Positions 22,210-33,057 are shown, counted from the first letter of the stretch. The stretch: 62,000 nucleotides of DNA from Prorocentrum cordatum (GCA_963575745.1 CAUYUJ010018575.1:62501-124500), one strand, 5' to 3'. Program-made: numbers and translations. Notes: generated by a model from the sequence alone, not told the origin.

Positions 22210-22909
22210 AAGCTGCTGCCCTCGTAATTGCCACTGTTGATGCGCATCGGTCCCAATGTAGCCAACCACTGCCTCAGGAGAGCACTGTCCCCCAGGTAGA
22301 TCTGTCCATCCTCTGTGATCTCGTCGGAGTACGTCTCCACCTCAGGCTCAGCCTTCAGACGTAGTGTAGCTGTCTTGAGTTTTGCCTGCTTGGGCACCTC
22401 CGCCCTGAAAATGTTTTCGCTGCTTGAACTGTCCACCTCCATCGGTGCCATACCGGAGTCCTCGTCGTCGCTCTGCTTAGGCTGCAGTATGTAGATAAAC
22501 ATGATGATTCCCGCGATGATAGAAACTAGAGTCACCACCGTAGGAGACATCGAAAGACAAATTCCATACATGCAAGTGCACAGATCTGAAGCAGAACTGC
22601 AACTTGGTCAGGTATCTGGATGGTTCGCTGCGCGCCACTCCTGTCCAGTGGGTAGTTGTCCGTCGCATCGTCCACGTAGAATGTTTCGACATACTCGGTC
22701 TCGTCATAATTCTCGTCCTTGTCATCGTAGAAGCACTCGTCTACATAGTTGTACGTCTCCACCGGCCAGGCAGATATCTCATCGTTCCCATCGGTGTCGT
22801 CGTACAGCTCCTGCTTGACGTACTTAGCCATCTTCGCGTTCAGGTCGTCGACCTTCTTGTTGGCTGAGCTTCCGTCCGCGTATCGATGGTGCTCTGTCAT
22901 CAGGCCCAA
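22025..22909 (-). pseudogene. copia 3' accessory ORF with a transmembrane segment
   Basis: Starting just after the RNase H stop, the element strand reads an acidic, Tyr/Asp-rich region (KVDDLNAKMAKYVKQELYDD, ETEYVETFYVDDATDNYPL). In a shifted frame there follows a clear hydrophobic helix (TVVTLVSIIAGIIMFIYIL). Then comes an acidic Ser-rich part, and finally, past a TA microsatellite (22165-22206) that shifts the frame again, LKLDADENRSYNLD to a stop at 22025. An extra 3' ORF with a membrane segment recalls the env-like ORFs of some copia elements (Sireviruses); that parallel is an inference. No homologue was recognised. Confidence 0.5.
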
Positions 22910-22913
22910 GAGT

Positions 22914-24119
22914 CTACAGGTTAGATATCACAATCTTCCTCGCGTAGCCTCCTGTAAGTACTTTCGTCAAACAGTCCGCTAGCATCTGCTCGCTCTTGAC
23001 CCACTTGATACTGACCTCCTTTAGTGACTGACGTAGTATAGCCGCCTCCAGAGAAAGTCTCCGATCTGTCATTGATACCTTCTCCTTCGTGATCGTGTCA
23101 TACAGGCTCTTGCAGTCGGTCACCGAAATGCATTTCACCGGACAGGTGTCATGCACGATCTCGGCCGCATCCACCTCTGGGTACAGGATCTCCGCCGGGG
23201 TTGACCTGGTCCAAATCAATATACCCACCGAATCTGCACAGGAGTATGCCTCCGCCGATAGAGTAGGTCGCACCACTCGTTGAATATTTGAAGACTGCCA
23301 CCCAATGCAATGTACCTTGTACTTGTTGCCGTGGTCCTCATTGATCTTCTCGTCACCTAGCATGATGAAGTGTCCTCCTTGCGATCTGTGCGTCGGCAGG
23401 TTGTCGAAAGCGCTGTCGGTCACGTTGATCACCATGGTCTTCCATAGGTTCAGACCAGCTGAGAACTTGATCAGTAAGTCGTCCCGCTTCTGGGTTCTCC
23501 TGATAGCAGGGGTCAGTGCACTGTCAGGTGCTTTGCTGCGCTCCCTGGAGACACGCACAGTCTGCATAGACTTCACATGGGCCTCCATGGTGACGTTGAT
23601 ACTGCCGTCCTTGTCCTGCTGATAGGCCCGGCCACAGAACGTCGCCTTCTCCTGCCTCGCGTATTTGACCTCGCCAAATTCAATATCCTTCTGAAGGTCC
23701 TTCATGATCTTGGCGCCCTCAGGGTCGTCCTGCTTGATGCCCATGAGGAAGTCGCCCACTTGTAGACACATGATCCCGATGATCGTGTTCTCCTCGTTAC
23801 GCTTGATGAAGGTCGCGGGCTCGAAGCTCAGGCCTTCCCATCCAAGCTTCACGAGCGTCTCGCGCAGCGCCACATACCAAGTTCTTGCCGCATCGTTGGT
23901 CCCGTAGATGCTCTTGCTAAGCTTTAGCAGGTCGCCTGCCTTCACACCTGGGATGGTTCACTTCCCAAGGTTGGTCGGGATCCGAAAGTAGAGCTCGCGC
24001 ATGATCGCCTTGCCTTGTAGAAAGGCCCCCTTCACATTCGCAGCGACTAGGTCCAAGTTGAGGCTCGATGCGATGCTGCACAGAAGTAGCGTCATCTGTG
24101 CTGAGACGGTAGGAGAGTC
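22914..24119 (-). pseudogene. copia reverse transcriptase C-terminal part and RNase H
   Basis: The frame enters at the insertion junction with RDSPTVSAQM, then ANVKGAFLQG, which is the DxxxAFLxG motif A with Asn for the catalytic Asp (codon 24036-24038). A TGA lies at 23958-23960. It continues LLKLSKSIYGTNDAARTWY and CLQVGDFLMG, where the usual VDD is VGD (Gly codon 23754-23756). RNase H follows: RPTLSAEAYS, SVTDCKSLYD, and the end LADCLTKVLTGG. Family assignment is firm. With two of three catalytic aspartates gone it cannot polymerise. Confidence 0.9.
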
Positions 24120-24131
24120 TCGACGTAGCTT
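24120..24131 (+). repeat. target-site duplication, left copy
   Basis: TCGACGTAGCTT, identical to 33058-33069. On the copia strand it encodes KLRR at the point where RT continues as DSPTVS. Confidence 0.93.
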
Positions 24132-24215
24132 TAGGGCGCGACGTTAAGCGCCCGACCTTTTCGGCTCCGCGCGTTTGCTTGGTAGAAGCCTGCGCTTCCT
24201 CTGCCCCGCGCGGCG

Positions 24216-25748
24216 ATGATGGCGCCGGCCTTCCGCGCGACCGCGGCGCTGCTGCTCGTGGCGCCGGGGGGCGCCGGCCGGGCGCTCCCTGCGCTCCAGG
24301 CCGACAGCAGCCTCCTGGCCCGCTCCACGGAGCTGCGGCTGCGGGAGCGCGCGGCTCTGAGCCCGCCCGCCCGGCTGCAGCTGCTGCGCGCGGACGCCCA
24401 GATCGCCCAGTGCTTGCAGAGGGGCCGGGCCGACCCGACGCAGATCGCGGCCACGGTGCAGCAGGGCCTGTTGGCGGTGATGCGGGCCGTGAAGCACGTC
24501 ATGATGCAGCCGCCAGAGGTCGAGCAGGGGCTCGACGTCCTCGGCAAGGGGCTCCTGGAGGCCATCAGCGAGCCCATCCGGGAGCAGTGCAGCAACGCGA
24601 CCGCCTACGCGGCCTTCGAGCAAGAGTGGATGGGCTTCTTCGAGACCGCTGTGAGCACCACCCCGGCCGCCCAGGGCAACATCACGTTCTTCCAGGAGGA
24701 GGGCCGCCCCGACGCGGTGATCATGGCCATCCCCGACATCCTCTTGCTGTTGAGCGAAGGCGTCGTGAGGTTCGTCCCGCACGAGACGGCGCAGGAGGTG
24801 GCGAAGTACGTGGGCGCAGTGGGCGACCTCCTGGGCGCCGTGGGCGCCAGCTGGGAGGGCTTCGGGAGCGGCCAGGAGGCGCAGGCCATCGAGGACCTCT
24901 ACTTCGCGCTCAGGGGGGTCCTGGGCCAGGCGCTGCCCGAGGACCTGCGGAACGACGAGACGTACAAGCTGGTCATCGGGACCCTCGACGGGGTGATCTA
25001 CAGCCAGAGCGAGACGATGCTGGACTTCCAGCGGCAGATCGTCGAGGGCACTGTGTGCTGGAAGGCGCAGGAGGCGAGGACGAAGAGGCGCCCGAATGTC
25101 TGCCCCGAGGGTTTCTACTGGAACGGCGAGCAGCTCTGCCTGCCCAAGCCCGCGCAGGAGCCCGAGGAGCTGCTGCAGGAGGCGCACCGCGCTGGCACCG
25201 CGGGCGGGCTCGAGCGTGCCGTCGCCGGCGAGGTGGACGGCTCCGCGAGCGGCAAGCAGCCCATTCCCGACGGGGCCATGGTCGCTCTCTGCGAGGAGAC
25301 GGGCAACTACACGGAGAAGATCGGCCACTGGTGTTACGCCGCCTGCCCAGCTGGCATGGCGTCGGTCGGGCTGCAGTGCAAGACGCAGTGCCAGGGCGAG
25401 TTCCCGGCTGACGACGGTGCGATGATGTGCGGGCACAACCCTGGCGTGCTCGCAGAGGCTGTCATGAACATGGTCATCGGCGTCGCCACTGGCGCCATCA
25501 ATTCTGGCCTGCTCATCGCCTCGATGGCGAAGGACGGAGTTGATACGGACTCTCTCGAGCCTAGTAGTTCGTTCAACGATTTTTGCAATTTTGCAGTTTT
25601 GTTCAGAGTGGGGTGCGCGAGGGCAATTTCGCTGCTCCCTGCTCTTACACGCGCCCGCGGCCTTCCTCCACCCACCCTCCTCCTCTCCTCGTCGCTTGTC
25701 CTCTCCCGCCGTGGCGCGCGCCGGGCGACGTTTCCGGCGCGACCCTGA
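24216..25748 (+). CDS. secreted Cys-rich protein, unknown function
   Basis: Starts at the tandem ATGs at 24216. Residues 1-29 form a signal peptide ([14 protein letters not shown] core). Residues ~30-290 are a helical, acidic region without Cys-rich motifs ([20 protein letters not shown]). Two Cys clusters follow: [13 protein letters not shown] (~294-306) and CYAACPAG...CKTQC (~372-392). Then a hydrophobic segment ([16 protein letters not shown], ~420-435). After about residue 445 the frame loses coding character, so a splice donor near 25540 is likely and the true end lies elsewhere, possibly in 27230-27592. The opposite-strand 614-codon frame is its shadow. It lies inside the LINE C insertion. 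I do not recognise the family. Confidence 0.6.
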   Translation: MMAPAFRATAALLLVAPGGAGRALPALQADSSLLARSTELRLRERAALSPPARLQLLRADAQIAQCLQRGRADPTQIAATVQQGLLAVMRAVKHVMMQPPEVEQGLDVLGKGLLEAISEPIREQCSNATAYAAFEQEWMGFFETAVSTTPAAQGNITFFQEEGRPDAVIMAIPDILLLLSEGVVRFVPHETAQEVAKYVGAVGDLLGAVGASWEGFGSGQEAQAIEDLYFALRGVLGQALPEDLRNDETYKLVIGTLDGVIYSQSETMLDFQRQIVEGTVCWKAQEARTKRRPNVCPEGFYWNGEQLCLPKPAQEPEELLQEAHRAGTAGGLERAVAGEVDGSASGKQPIPDGAMVALCEETGNYTEKIGHWCYAACPAGMASVGLQCKTQCQGEFPADDGAMMCGHNPGVLAEAVMNMVIGVATGAINSGLLIASMAKDGVDTDSLEPSSSFNDFCNFAVLFRVGCARAISLLPALTRARGLPPPTLLLSSSLVLSRRGARRATFPARP

Positions 25749-26037
25749 ATTCGGAGATCGCGGAGGCGGACGTGGTAATGTCACGGCGCCTTCGATCCAC
25801 TTGCACGCAGTGCCTCTCCGTGCCCCCAGCCTTGTGCTCTCCAGAATGCGCTGACCAGGCTCCCCCCTCCTCGTGCCCTCCATTGCCCAATGCTTCTGCC
25901 TGTTTGCACCCCCGTCCGCACCCGCGATCCCAGACCCCCGCTCGACTTCGACAGCCAGACATTCGTCTCCCCGGCACGTCCTCCACACGAGTTCGACGTG
26001 CGTTCGACGCGGAGCTGGACCAACCGGCGCCCTACCC

Positions 26038-26800
26038 GACGACGTGCTTCAGCACGACGCCCTATCCGACCTTTTACGCCGTCAAGACGCTGTACTCGAC
26101 GCTCCGCCCCAGCCCGACGCCCTCCCCCAGCCCGCCGCCCTGCCCGACGCCCTGCCCCAGCACGACGCCCTTCCCCAGCACGACGCCCAACCCGACGCAC
26201 TACTCCAGCCCGACGCCGTACCCGACGCTTGACCCCAGCACGACGCCCTACCCGATAATTTCGATCAGCCCGACGCCGTGCCCGACGTTCCACCCCAGTC
26301 CGATGCCCTACGCGACGCTTCACCCCAGTTCGACGCCCTACCCGACGCCGTGCCCGAGCACGACGCCCTATCCGACACTTTGCGCCATCACGACGTTGCA
26401 CTCGACGCTCCGCCCCAGCCCGACGCCCTCCCCCAGCCCGACGCCCTGCCCGACGCCCTGCCCCAGCACGACGCCCTACCCCAGCACGACGCCCTGCCCG
26501 ACGCGCTACCCCAGCCCGACGCCCCACCCGACGCTTGGCCCCAGCACGTCGCCCAACCCGGTAATTTTAATCAGCACGACACCGTTCCCGACGTTCCACC
26601 CCAGCCCGACGCCTGACCCGAAGCCCAACCCCAACCCGACGCCCTACCCGACGCCGGGCCCCAGCACGACGCCCTTCCCGACGACTTACCCAAGCGTGAC
26701 GCCCTATCCAGCGCCGTACACCAGCCTGGCGCCCCACCCCAGCCCGACGCCCTGCCCGACGCCCCAGCCCAACCCGACGCCCTACATGACGCCCCAATCA
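26038..26800 (+). repeat. CCCGACGCC minisatellite with a ~306-bp higher-order duplication
   Basis: Short units CCCGACGCCCTACCCCAGCA and variants fill the stretch. 26038-26343 recurs with changes at 26344-26620, including the rarer blocks (CGCTCCGCCCCAGCCC, CCGACGTTCCACCCCAG). The 306-bp period is a multiple of three. One frame reads Pro/Thr repeats ([12 protein letters not shown]), another Pro/Asp/Ala repeats ([12 protein letters not shown]). It could be a wall-protein-like linker or intronic repeat. Confidence 0.75.
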
Positions 26801-27229
26801 GACTGGCTGGGCTTCCCGCCCTGCGGCCGCCAGACCGCCGGAGCTGCAGCCTCGCCCGCGGGCGCCCCTGGCTCGAGATGGACGTCTTCGTGGAGTCAGG
26901 GAACCGAAATCGGAACGGGGCCGAACGCATCGGTCGTCTCGTCGCTCGGAGGGCCTCCGTGGATTCGGAGTGACCCCCAGTTCCATGTGGGGCCGATCGA
27001 TCCCCCGCCCCCGGGGTCCTCGTGGCCCCTGGCCCTCCAGTCGGCCTCGGAGTGTCCGTGTATCCCGCCTGCTTCGGTCTTTCCCGTCTCTCCCCACTGT
27101 CCTCCGCCCAGTGGCACCGTTTCCCCACTCCCCCTCTGTCCTGGCCCTTCTACCCTCCTCCCTGGTCCGCCCTCCCGCCGCGGTATCGAGATTAAGAGCG
27201 GACCCCTTCTTGTTCCCGGTAGGTTTGAT

Positions 27230-27592
27230 CAGGATTCCTCGATTCAGGAGCCCGTCCAGTCTTCACCCGAGTCTGCGAGCGAGGACTGCACGAACGGGAC
27301 CATCCCTGGAGCCTACATCGACTTCGCCACGGACCTCATCGACAGCACCAGGGCGACCGTCGGCGCCCACCGGAAGATGATCTACAACCTGACGGTCGAG
27401 TCCAGCGCCTCAGTCGAGGGCATTCCGGGCCTGCCTCTGGCCGCATTGGGGTTGCCGCCAGGCTCATCCTGGACCAGCTCGACAGCAGTGGGGACGCCTC
27501 CGCAGTCGCCCTCGCCTGCGCGGACCCTGCCTTGGGCAGGCGCGCGCGCCTGGCTGGGGCCGCCGCCGGACTCGTCTCAAGCAACGGCTAGG
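27230..27592 (+). CDS. possible C-terminal exon of the secreted Cys-rich gene
   Basis: One frame reads [20 protein letters not shown] and [20 protein letters not shown], with ordinary protein composition unlike its surroundings. After a frame change near 27420-27455 another frame reads [20 protein letters not shown] to a TAG at 27590-27592. AG dinucleotides near 27235-27285 could be acceptors. The link to the gene at 24216 is inferred from position and strand only. Confidence 0.3.
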
Positions 27593-27869
27593 ATGAGGGA
27601 GGAAGCAACCCCGAACCACGGATACCTTGACCCCCCCACCAGGGCCACGGGCACCGAGGGTCCAAGTCCGGGCGGCCAGAGAATCAAATGGCACCATCCA
27701 CCCTGCACCATTTCCCAGGGGAGGCATGGGACCTCAACCTGGCTAGCGGGGGTGTTCGGGACCCTTCACCACCCCTCCCGCCCGAGCCCCACGACCCAGC
27801 CTCCTTCCAGTGTCTTCCCCTTGTCCTGCCTTCCCTTCTGCCTCCCGCCTTGCTTTGAGCGCCCCGTAG

Positions 27870-28605
27870 GTTTCCCTGTGCAGGACTGTGCGTCGGCCCT
27901 TCCCGCGAGGACGAACGACGAGCACTTCTTCGACCCGCAGGTCGCGATGGCCTTCCTCACCGAGCCCTTCGGTCGCCCGCCGATGCTGTGCCCCTGCGCC
28001 CGGGCCTGCGGCAGCAGCCCGCCCGCGCAGCACACGAGTTCGGCAGAGCTGTTCTTCCTGCACCACCTGCGCAGCTGCGCCTCCTCGGCCTCTGGGAGCG
28101 CTTCTACTTCTTCCAGTCCGGCGAGCTTGTCTTCGATCTATTCGCCTTGGCCTCGGGCATCCCCGGGAGTCGCACGGGCGCTCGACTTCGTCTTCGATGT
28201 CCTCGGCCTGCTCCCCCCGGCGATCGCAGCCCTCCCAAGCTTGGCCCCTCTGTGGCTGGGCGGGGTCATGGGATCCCAGTGCTTGCACTTGCTGGTCGGG
28301 CCCCTCCTGACGGGCACCGTGGTTCTACAGACGGTCCTCTTGGCCGCGTGCCTTGCGGCTTCGCCCATGAAGTTCGTGGCCTTGGGAGCGGCGGTGCACG
28401 GCTCGCCTGCGCAGCGGGCGCTGGCTGGCGCGTGCGCTTCAGCTTTGATCTCGGAGCTGCACTTCGCCCGGCCCGTGTGCATCATGGTGACGTTGGCTGC
28501 GACCTGGGCGCTGGGCCCCATGACGCACGCCCAATCGTGCTCTACATGTGTTGTGGGAGCCCACGCCATCCTGATGGTTAGGGCCGTCACCGCTCCAGCC
28601 TTCCC
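27870..28605 (+). other. hydrophobic open-frame region, unassigned
   Basis: One frame reads [20 protein letters not shown] near 28085. The adjacent frame continues [20 protein letters not shown] with further hydrophobic stretches to ~28600. This may be a damaged membrane-protein exon or GC-rich noise between cargo and LINE ORF. The intervening 27593-27869 shows nothing. Confidence 0.25.
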
Positions 28606-29475
28606 AGCAGGAGGCTCCAACGACGCGGACGTCTGTAACGTGTGCTCCTTCGAACGCCAGTGGTGCACCTGCCGCCGCGGCGCGGCGCGGTCGAGGAGCC
28701 CGGGGCCTCCCCGGGGACCCCCTGCAGCAGCCTCTGGGGGCTCCTCATCGTCCGCCGCTCCGGCTCCGAGGGGAAGCAACCTTCCCCGGCAGGACGTTTC
28801 TGTGCACAACACCTTTGTGGAGACCGGCCGGGTCCAAGGCTCACCAGGCCGAGTGCTTCGACGAAGCCGCACTGAGGGTGACGAGCCAGATGCACGTCTG
28901 GAGATCCGCATGGGGGAGCTGCAACTCGACGTGGAGCGGGAGATGCACGTTGATGCCGGCGCCCCGCTGGCGGAGCAGCGGCGACGGCAAGAGCATCTGG
29001 CAGCTGGTGGGGGAGACGCGGCACCGCCACGGGGGGCGCCGCCAGTAGCCGAGCACCCTGCTGCTGCCGCGGCGGCCGCGGCACCAGACCCGCCGCCCGC
29101 GGAGGCCCCACCGGGCGCCGCTGCTGCGGCTCCCGCAGCACAGCCGGCGATGGCCCCACCAGTGGCTGCCGCGGGGCCGGGGGCACAGGCCCCGCCGCCG
29201 CCGCCGGCCCCTGCCGACGACGTTCTGGCTCCTCCACAGAGGCGCGGCCGGCGGGCCCGCGTCGGCTGCCCTGTCCCAGGTTGCCCCCGCGCTGACCTTG
29301 CCCTCAGCGCTGGCTGGGCAGACCACGGGGCCATGCGCCCGCACCTCAACGAACGCGCGGCTGGCAGATTTCTGGGCCTCCCACCGGTCCCACAAGCCTA
29401 CCTGGACGAACACAGTCTGTCGCAATGCTCGGTCTGCCAACGGTACCTCCACTCCCGCCACGGGCGCGTGTGTCG
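28606..29475 (+). pseudogene. LINE C N-terminal region with zinc fingers
   Basis: A disordered Pro/Ala-rich segment leads to [20 protein letters not shown] and then [10 protein letters not shown], a C2H2-like finger. Next is [18 protein letters not shown], and across a frame change near 29465-29475, SDCPRCRP, which together make a C4 cluster. N-terminal fingers of this kind precede RT in R2-type LINE proteins and help recognise the target. The start codon cannot be fixed because the frame stays open upstream for compositional reasons. Confidence 0.6.
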
Positions 29476-30259
29476 GACTGTCCGAGGTGCCGCCCCGCTG
29501 CGCGAGCAGCCGCTGCAGAGGCAGCGCCGGCAGCTGCCGACGGCGCCCCCCGACCGCGCGGTTTGCCCACCTGGCAAGAGGTATTTTCCCGACGAGCGAG
29601 CACCAAACACTACGTGCCCAAGGGGGCGCGGGTCCTCTGGGCCCGCTGCTTAGCGCAGGCGGCGGCGCTCGCCGTGCGCCAGAACACCGAGGAGGCGTGG
29701 CTGCAGTTTGCCATGCTGCCCAAGTGCGTCCTCCGCCCGCACACGCGAGGAGGCCGCGGCAGCAGGGGCGCGGCGGAAGCTCTGACCAAGAACCTCTGCC
29801 AGCGCTGGCTGGAGGGAGAGCGCGCTTCGCTTTGGGAAGAGACCGCGGACCGACGAGCCACTGCAAAACCCTCCCGCGCAGCCCAGAGAGCGCAGCGCTG
29901 CCTGGAACTCTCGGCGGACGCGCAGTACTCCAAGAGCTGCTCGGCGCTCACCAGCGAGCCTCCAGCGGAGGTCACCGCAGCAGTGCTGGATCAGATGCGT
30001 CTGAAGCACCCGCGCAGCCAGCGACCAGTGGACGCCGCCAGCCTCCCCGCTGTCAGCGCAGCGGCGGCGCCGCAGCTAGACGCCGCCACGCTCGAGCGCG
30101 AGGTGCGGGCCTTCCCTCGGGGCTCCGCTCCAGGCCCCTCTGGCCTGCGGCCACAACACCTCAAGGACGCGCTGCAGACGGCGGCCCACCGCGACGAGGT
30201 GCTGCAGCAGCTGCTCGGCCTCGCCAACCTCCTCGCGAAGGGTCTAGCCCCCCCCCAGC
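29476..30259 (+). pseudogene. LINE C pre-RT and RT N-terminal segment
   Basis: Frame 1 reads [33 protein letters not shown], and then the RT entry FPRGSAPGPSGLRPQHLKDA, in which the GSAPGPSGLR block is a standard LINE landmark. At ANLLAKGLAPP the reading stops matching, at a C homopolymer at ~30249-30257, and the next frame takes over. A one-base change in the C run, real or an assembly error, explains the break. Confidence 0.7.
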
Positions 30260-31700
30260 GTGGCGGAGTACCTGGCTGGCGCCTCGCTGGTGGCCCTGCC
30301 CAAGAAGGACGGCGGCCTTCGACCAGTGGCGGTGGGGGAAGCCGTGCGGCGCCTGGTGGCGAAGTGCCTCTGCAGCCAGGTGTCTGACGCCGCCCGCGAC
30401 CGCCTCGCCCCCCTGCAGGTTGGCGTCGCCCTCCCGGGCGGCTGCGAGGCCGCGGTTCACGTGCCCCGACAGTGGTTCGCACGCCACGCTGGCAGCAGGC
30501 AGAAGGTGTTCGTTAAGCTAGACCTGAGCAACGCTTTCAACGCCCTCGACCGCCAAGCCCTCCTGCAAGCAGTGCACGAGGAGCTGCCCGCGCTAGCGCC
30601 CTGGGCTTCCTGGTGCTACCGGGCCCCCTCCCTGCTCTGGCTCGGCCGGCACTCGATCTGCTCGGAATGCGGCGTGCAGCAGGGAGACCCACTGGGGCCG
30701 CTGCTCTTCTCCTTGGCGCTGCAGCGCGCTGCTGAGAGGGCCCTCCGCCAGCCCGCCCCCGCGGCCGCGGGCGCCCTGGACCTGACTTTCTTTTTTCTCG
30801 ACGACGGCACCCTGGCGGGCGACTGGCAGGCGGTGGCGCGCCTGCTCCACCTGCTGGTGGGAGAGTTGGCGGCCGTGGGACTCCGCTTAAGCACGGGGCC
30901 CGGGAAATGCGAGGTGGCCCCCACTGGCGGCGACGACAGCGAAGTGAATCTGCAGGATTTCCCCCCGGGCTTCCGCCTGCGCACGGACGGCTGCTTCGAA
31001 CTCCTGGGCGCGCCAGTCGGCAGCGACGCCTTCTGCCTCGATCACACGCGGCAGCGAGTCGGCAAGGCCACCGAGCTCCTCGAGGCACTCGGCGCCCTCG
31101 AGCACGCCCAGGTTGCGCTCCACCTGCTGCGGCAATGCGCCGGCTTCTGCAGACTCAGCTACTCGGCGCGGGTTGTCCCGCCCAACGTGCACACGGAAGC
31201 GCTCGTCGCGCTTGACAACGCAGTGCGCGCCAGCCTCGAGCAGCTGAGCAGCAGCTCCCCCGCGGACGACTCCTGGGCGCAGGCGCAGCTCGCCCTCAAG
31301 GCAGGCGGCCTGGGGCTGCGCTCAGCGGAGCGCCACGCGCCCGCCGCCTACCTGGCCTCCCGCGCGGCCTGCTCTGCGCTCTGCCAGCAGCTCTGGGCGG
31401 GCTACTCCAACGACGACACTGGCGCCGACGACGCCCTGGGCGCTGCCGCGGCGGCCTACAACGCCCGGCTACCACAGGCAGACAGGATTGCCTTCGACGC
31501 CAGCCAGCACGGTGACCAGCGGGGGCTCTCTGACAGGCTGGACAAGGCCGCCAAGGCCGAACTCTGGGAGCGCGCTTGCCCCGCCACCAGGGCCCACCTC
31601 TCGCTGGTTAGCGCTCCCGGCGCCAGCGGCTGGCTGCAGGCGCGGCCCTGCGCTGAGGTCGGCACGGAGTTCCCGCGCAGCTTGATGCAGATCGCTCTGC
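30260..31700 (+). pseudogene. LINE C reverse transcriptase core
   Basis: All catalytic landmarks are present in one frame: ASLVALPKKDGGLRPVAVGE (motifs 1-2), VFVKLDLSNAFNALDRQ (motif A, Asp), GVQQGDPLGPLLFSLAL (motif B), FFFLDDGTLAG (motif C, LDD), and FELLGAPVG (thumb side). The remaining ~250 residues have no stops. This is the best-preserved RT in the window. The domain primes synthesis at the nicked target. Only the breaks at ~30255 and ~31700 prevent a full-length protein. Confidence 0.85.
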
Positions 31701-32432
31701 AGGCGCCTGCGGGTGCAGCTGGCGGACGCCGAGACCTTCTGCCCGGTCTGCGACGGCATCCTCGACGTCTACGGCGACCACGCGCTGGTCTGCCCTTGCC
31801 GAGGGGACCGGGTCAAGCGGCGCAACGCCCTACGAGACCAGGCTTTCTTCGCCGCGCAGGCCGCGGGGTTCCCGGGCTCCGAGCTCGAGCGGCCCGGCCT
31901 GCTGCAGCCTCGCGCGAGGGGCGAGGGCCCGCCGGCGACGGAGGAGAACGGCGGCGAGCTCGACGACGGCGGCCGGCGCCCGGCGGATGTGTATATTCCC
32001 CGTTGGCGTAACGGCGCCCCGGCCGCTTTTGATTTCGCGGTCACCTCGGGGCTGCGGGGCGACTTGCTCGCCGCCTCGGCTGCCGCGCCCGGCGCCGCGG
32101 CCGAGCGGTACGAGGAGCAAAAACGCCTCTTCCTCGACACCGAGCGCAGCTGCGCCGCCGCCGGGATCACCTTCATTCCCATGGTGGTCGAGGCGCACGG
32201 CGGCGGCTGGGGCAGGGAGGCGCGGCGCGCCCTGGCCGTCCTGGCCAAGCGCGCGGCGGGCGCCACGGGGGGCGACCCCTCGCAGGTGGCGGCGGAGCAC
32301 GCCCAGCGACTCTCGCATCTCCTCCAGAAGGAGAATGCGCGGGCCGTGCTCCGCAGGCTGCAGGCGCCGGTCGGGGCGCCCGCGGCCAGGCTGGCGGCGG
32401 CCACGGCGGCTAGCGCGGCCGACGCCGCCTGA
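31700..32432 (+). pseudogene. LINE C Cys-His cluster and restriction-like endonuclease domain
   Basis: Frame 0 takes over near 31700 and reads RVQLADAETFCPVCDG, then GDHALVCPCRGDRVKRRNAL (C-x2-C...H-x3-C). About 55 residues on come RRPADVYIPRW and AAFDFAVTSG, fitting the PD...D-x-x of PD-(D/E)XK nucleases. A helical C-terminus ends at TGA 32430-32432. This arrangement defines the endonuclease of R2/CRE-type LINEs; the exact catalytic residues need alignment. Confidence 0.75.
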
Positions 32433-33057
32433 ACCGCCGCCCTTCCCTGACCACGACCACTCCCTCCACTGACCACGACCACCGCCCCCGACGCCCTGCC
32501 CCGACGACCCCCTCTGGCCTTGGCCACGACGACGACCACCTCCGTCCGCCCCCTGCTTGCTCTGCGCTGCCTCTGATGCTTCCCTCCCTCCTTCTGGTCA
32601 GCGTCTGTTCGGTGTGTTTTTCCTCTTGCCCCTCGTCTTCCTCCTCCTCCTCCTCCTCCTCCTCCTCCTCCTTGTCCTCCTCCTCCTTCCGGGGCTTGCC
32701 ACCGTCGCCGCCCGTCGGCCAGCCCCGCAACAGGGCGATGGCGGCCTCTGCCTCAGGCGAAGAAGCCCGACGGCAACCGTCGCCTTTGGGCGCGGAGCCC
32801 GCCAGGCCGCGCGGCCAGCATAGGGCCCTCCAGCAAGGCGCCAAGGCGACCACTTGGGGCGCCGCGCCAAGGAGCGTTCGCGCACGGCCATCGCTCACGG
32901 CTTGAGAGCGGTTGTAGATTTAGTGGCACTGCTGAAATTCGGATTTATGGGCTGCCTCGAGCTTCCAATGCTCGAAGACTCGCCCAAGAAGCTCTTGAGA
33001 CGGCCCCGATATTAGCCTACTCTGTGCCCATGCGGGCTGATCGAGTGTTGCTGCCAG
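32433..33057 (+). other. LINE C 3' untranslated region
   Basis: Begins with CCACGACGACCACC-like repeats, contains a CTC microsatellite (32637-32695), and ends at the 12-bp duplication. No poly(A) is seen. The minus-strand frame through 33057-32920 is the copia RT frame running on into the insertion. Confidence 0.6.

Larger units (their letters stand above)
24132..33057 (+). mobile_element. LINE C insertion (R2/CRE-like) carrying an upstream gene
   Basis: 8,926 bp between two exact 12-bp duplications, inserted in the copia RT frame. GC content rises sharply at both borders. Left part (24216-27592): a secreted Cys-rich protein gene and Pro/Thr-rich repeats. Right part (~28606-32432): one LINE protein in four frame-shifted pieces, with N-terminal zinc fingers, RT, a Cys-His cluster and a restriction-like endonuclease domain. 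This single-protein order is that of site-biased LINEs such as R2 and CRE. No poly(A) tail is seen at the 3' border. Whether the left part is true cargo or an older nested piece is open. Confidence 0.85.

Noticed and set aside
24144-25988. 614-codon minus-strand open frame opposite the secreted Cys-rich gene
   Set aside because: Its composition (Leu/Arg/His-rich, no motif) is that of an antisense shadow; the plus frame has a signal peptide and Cys clusters.
25583-29653. 1356-codon plus-strand open frame as one protein
   Set aside because: It runs through a minisatellite, a probable intron and LINE sequence; the frame is open because of GC-rich composition. Only its last ~290 codons match a LINE N-terminus.
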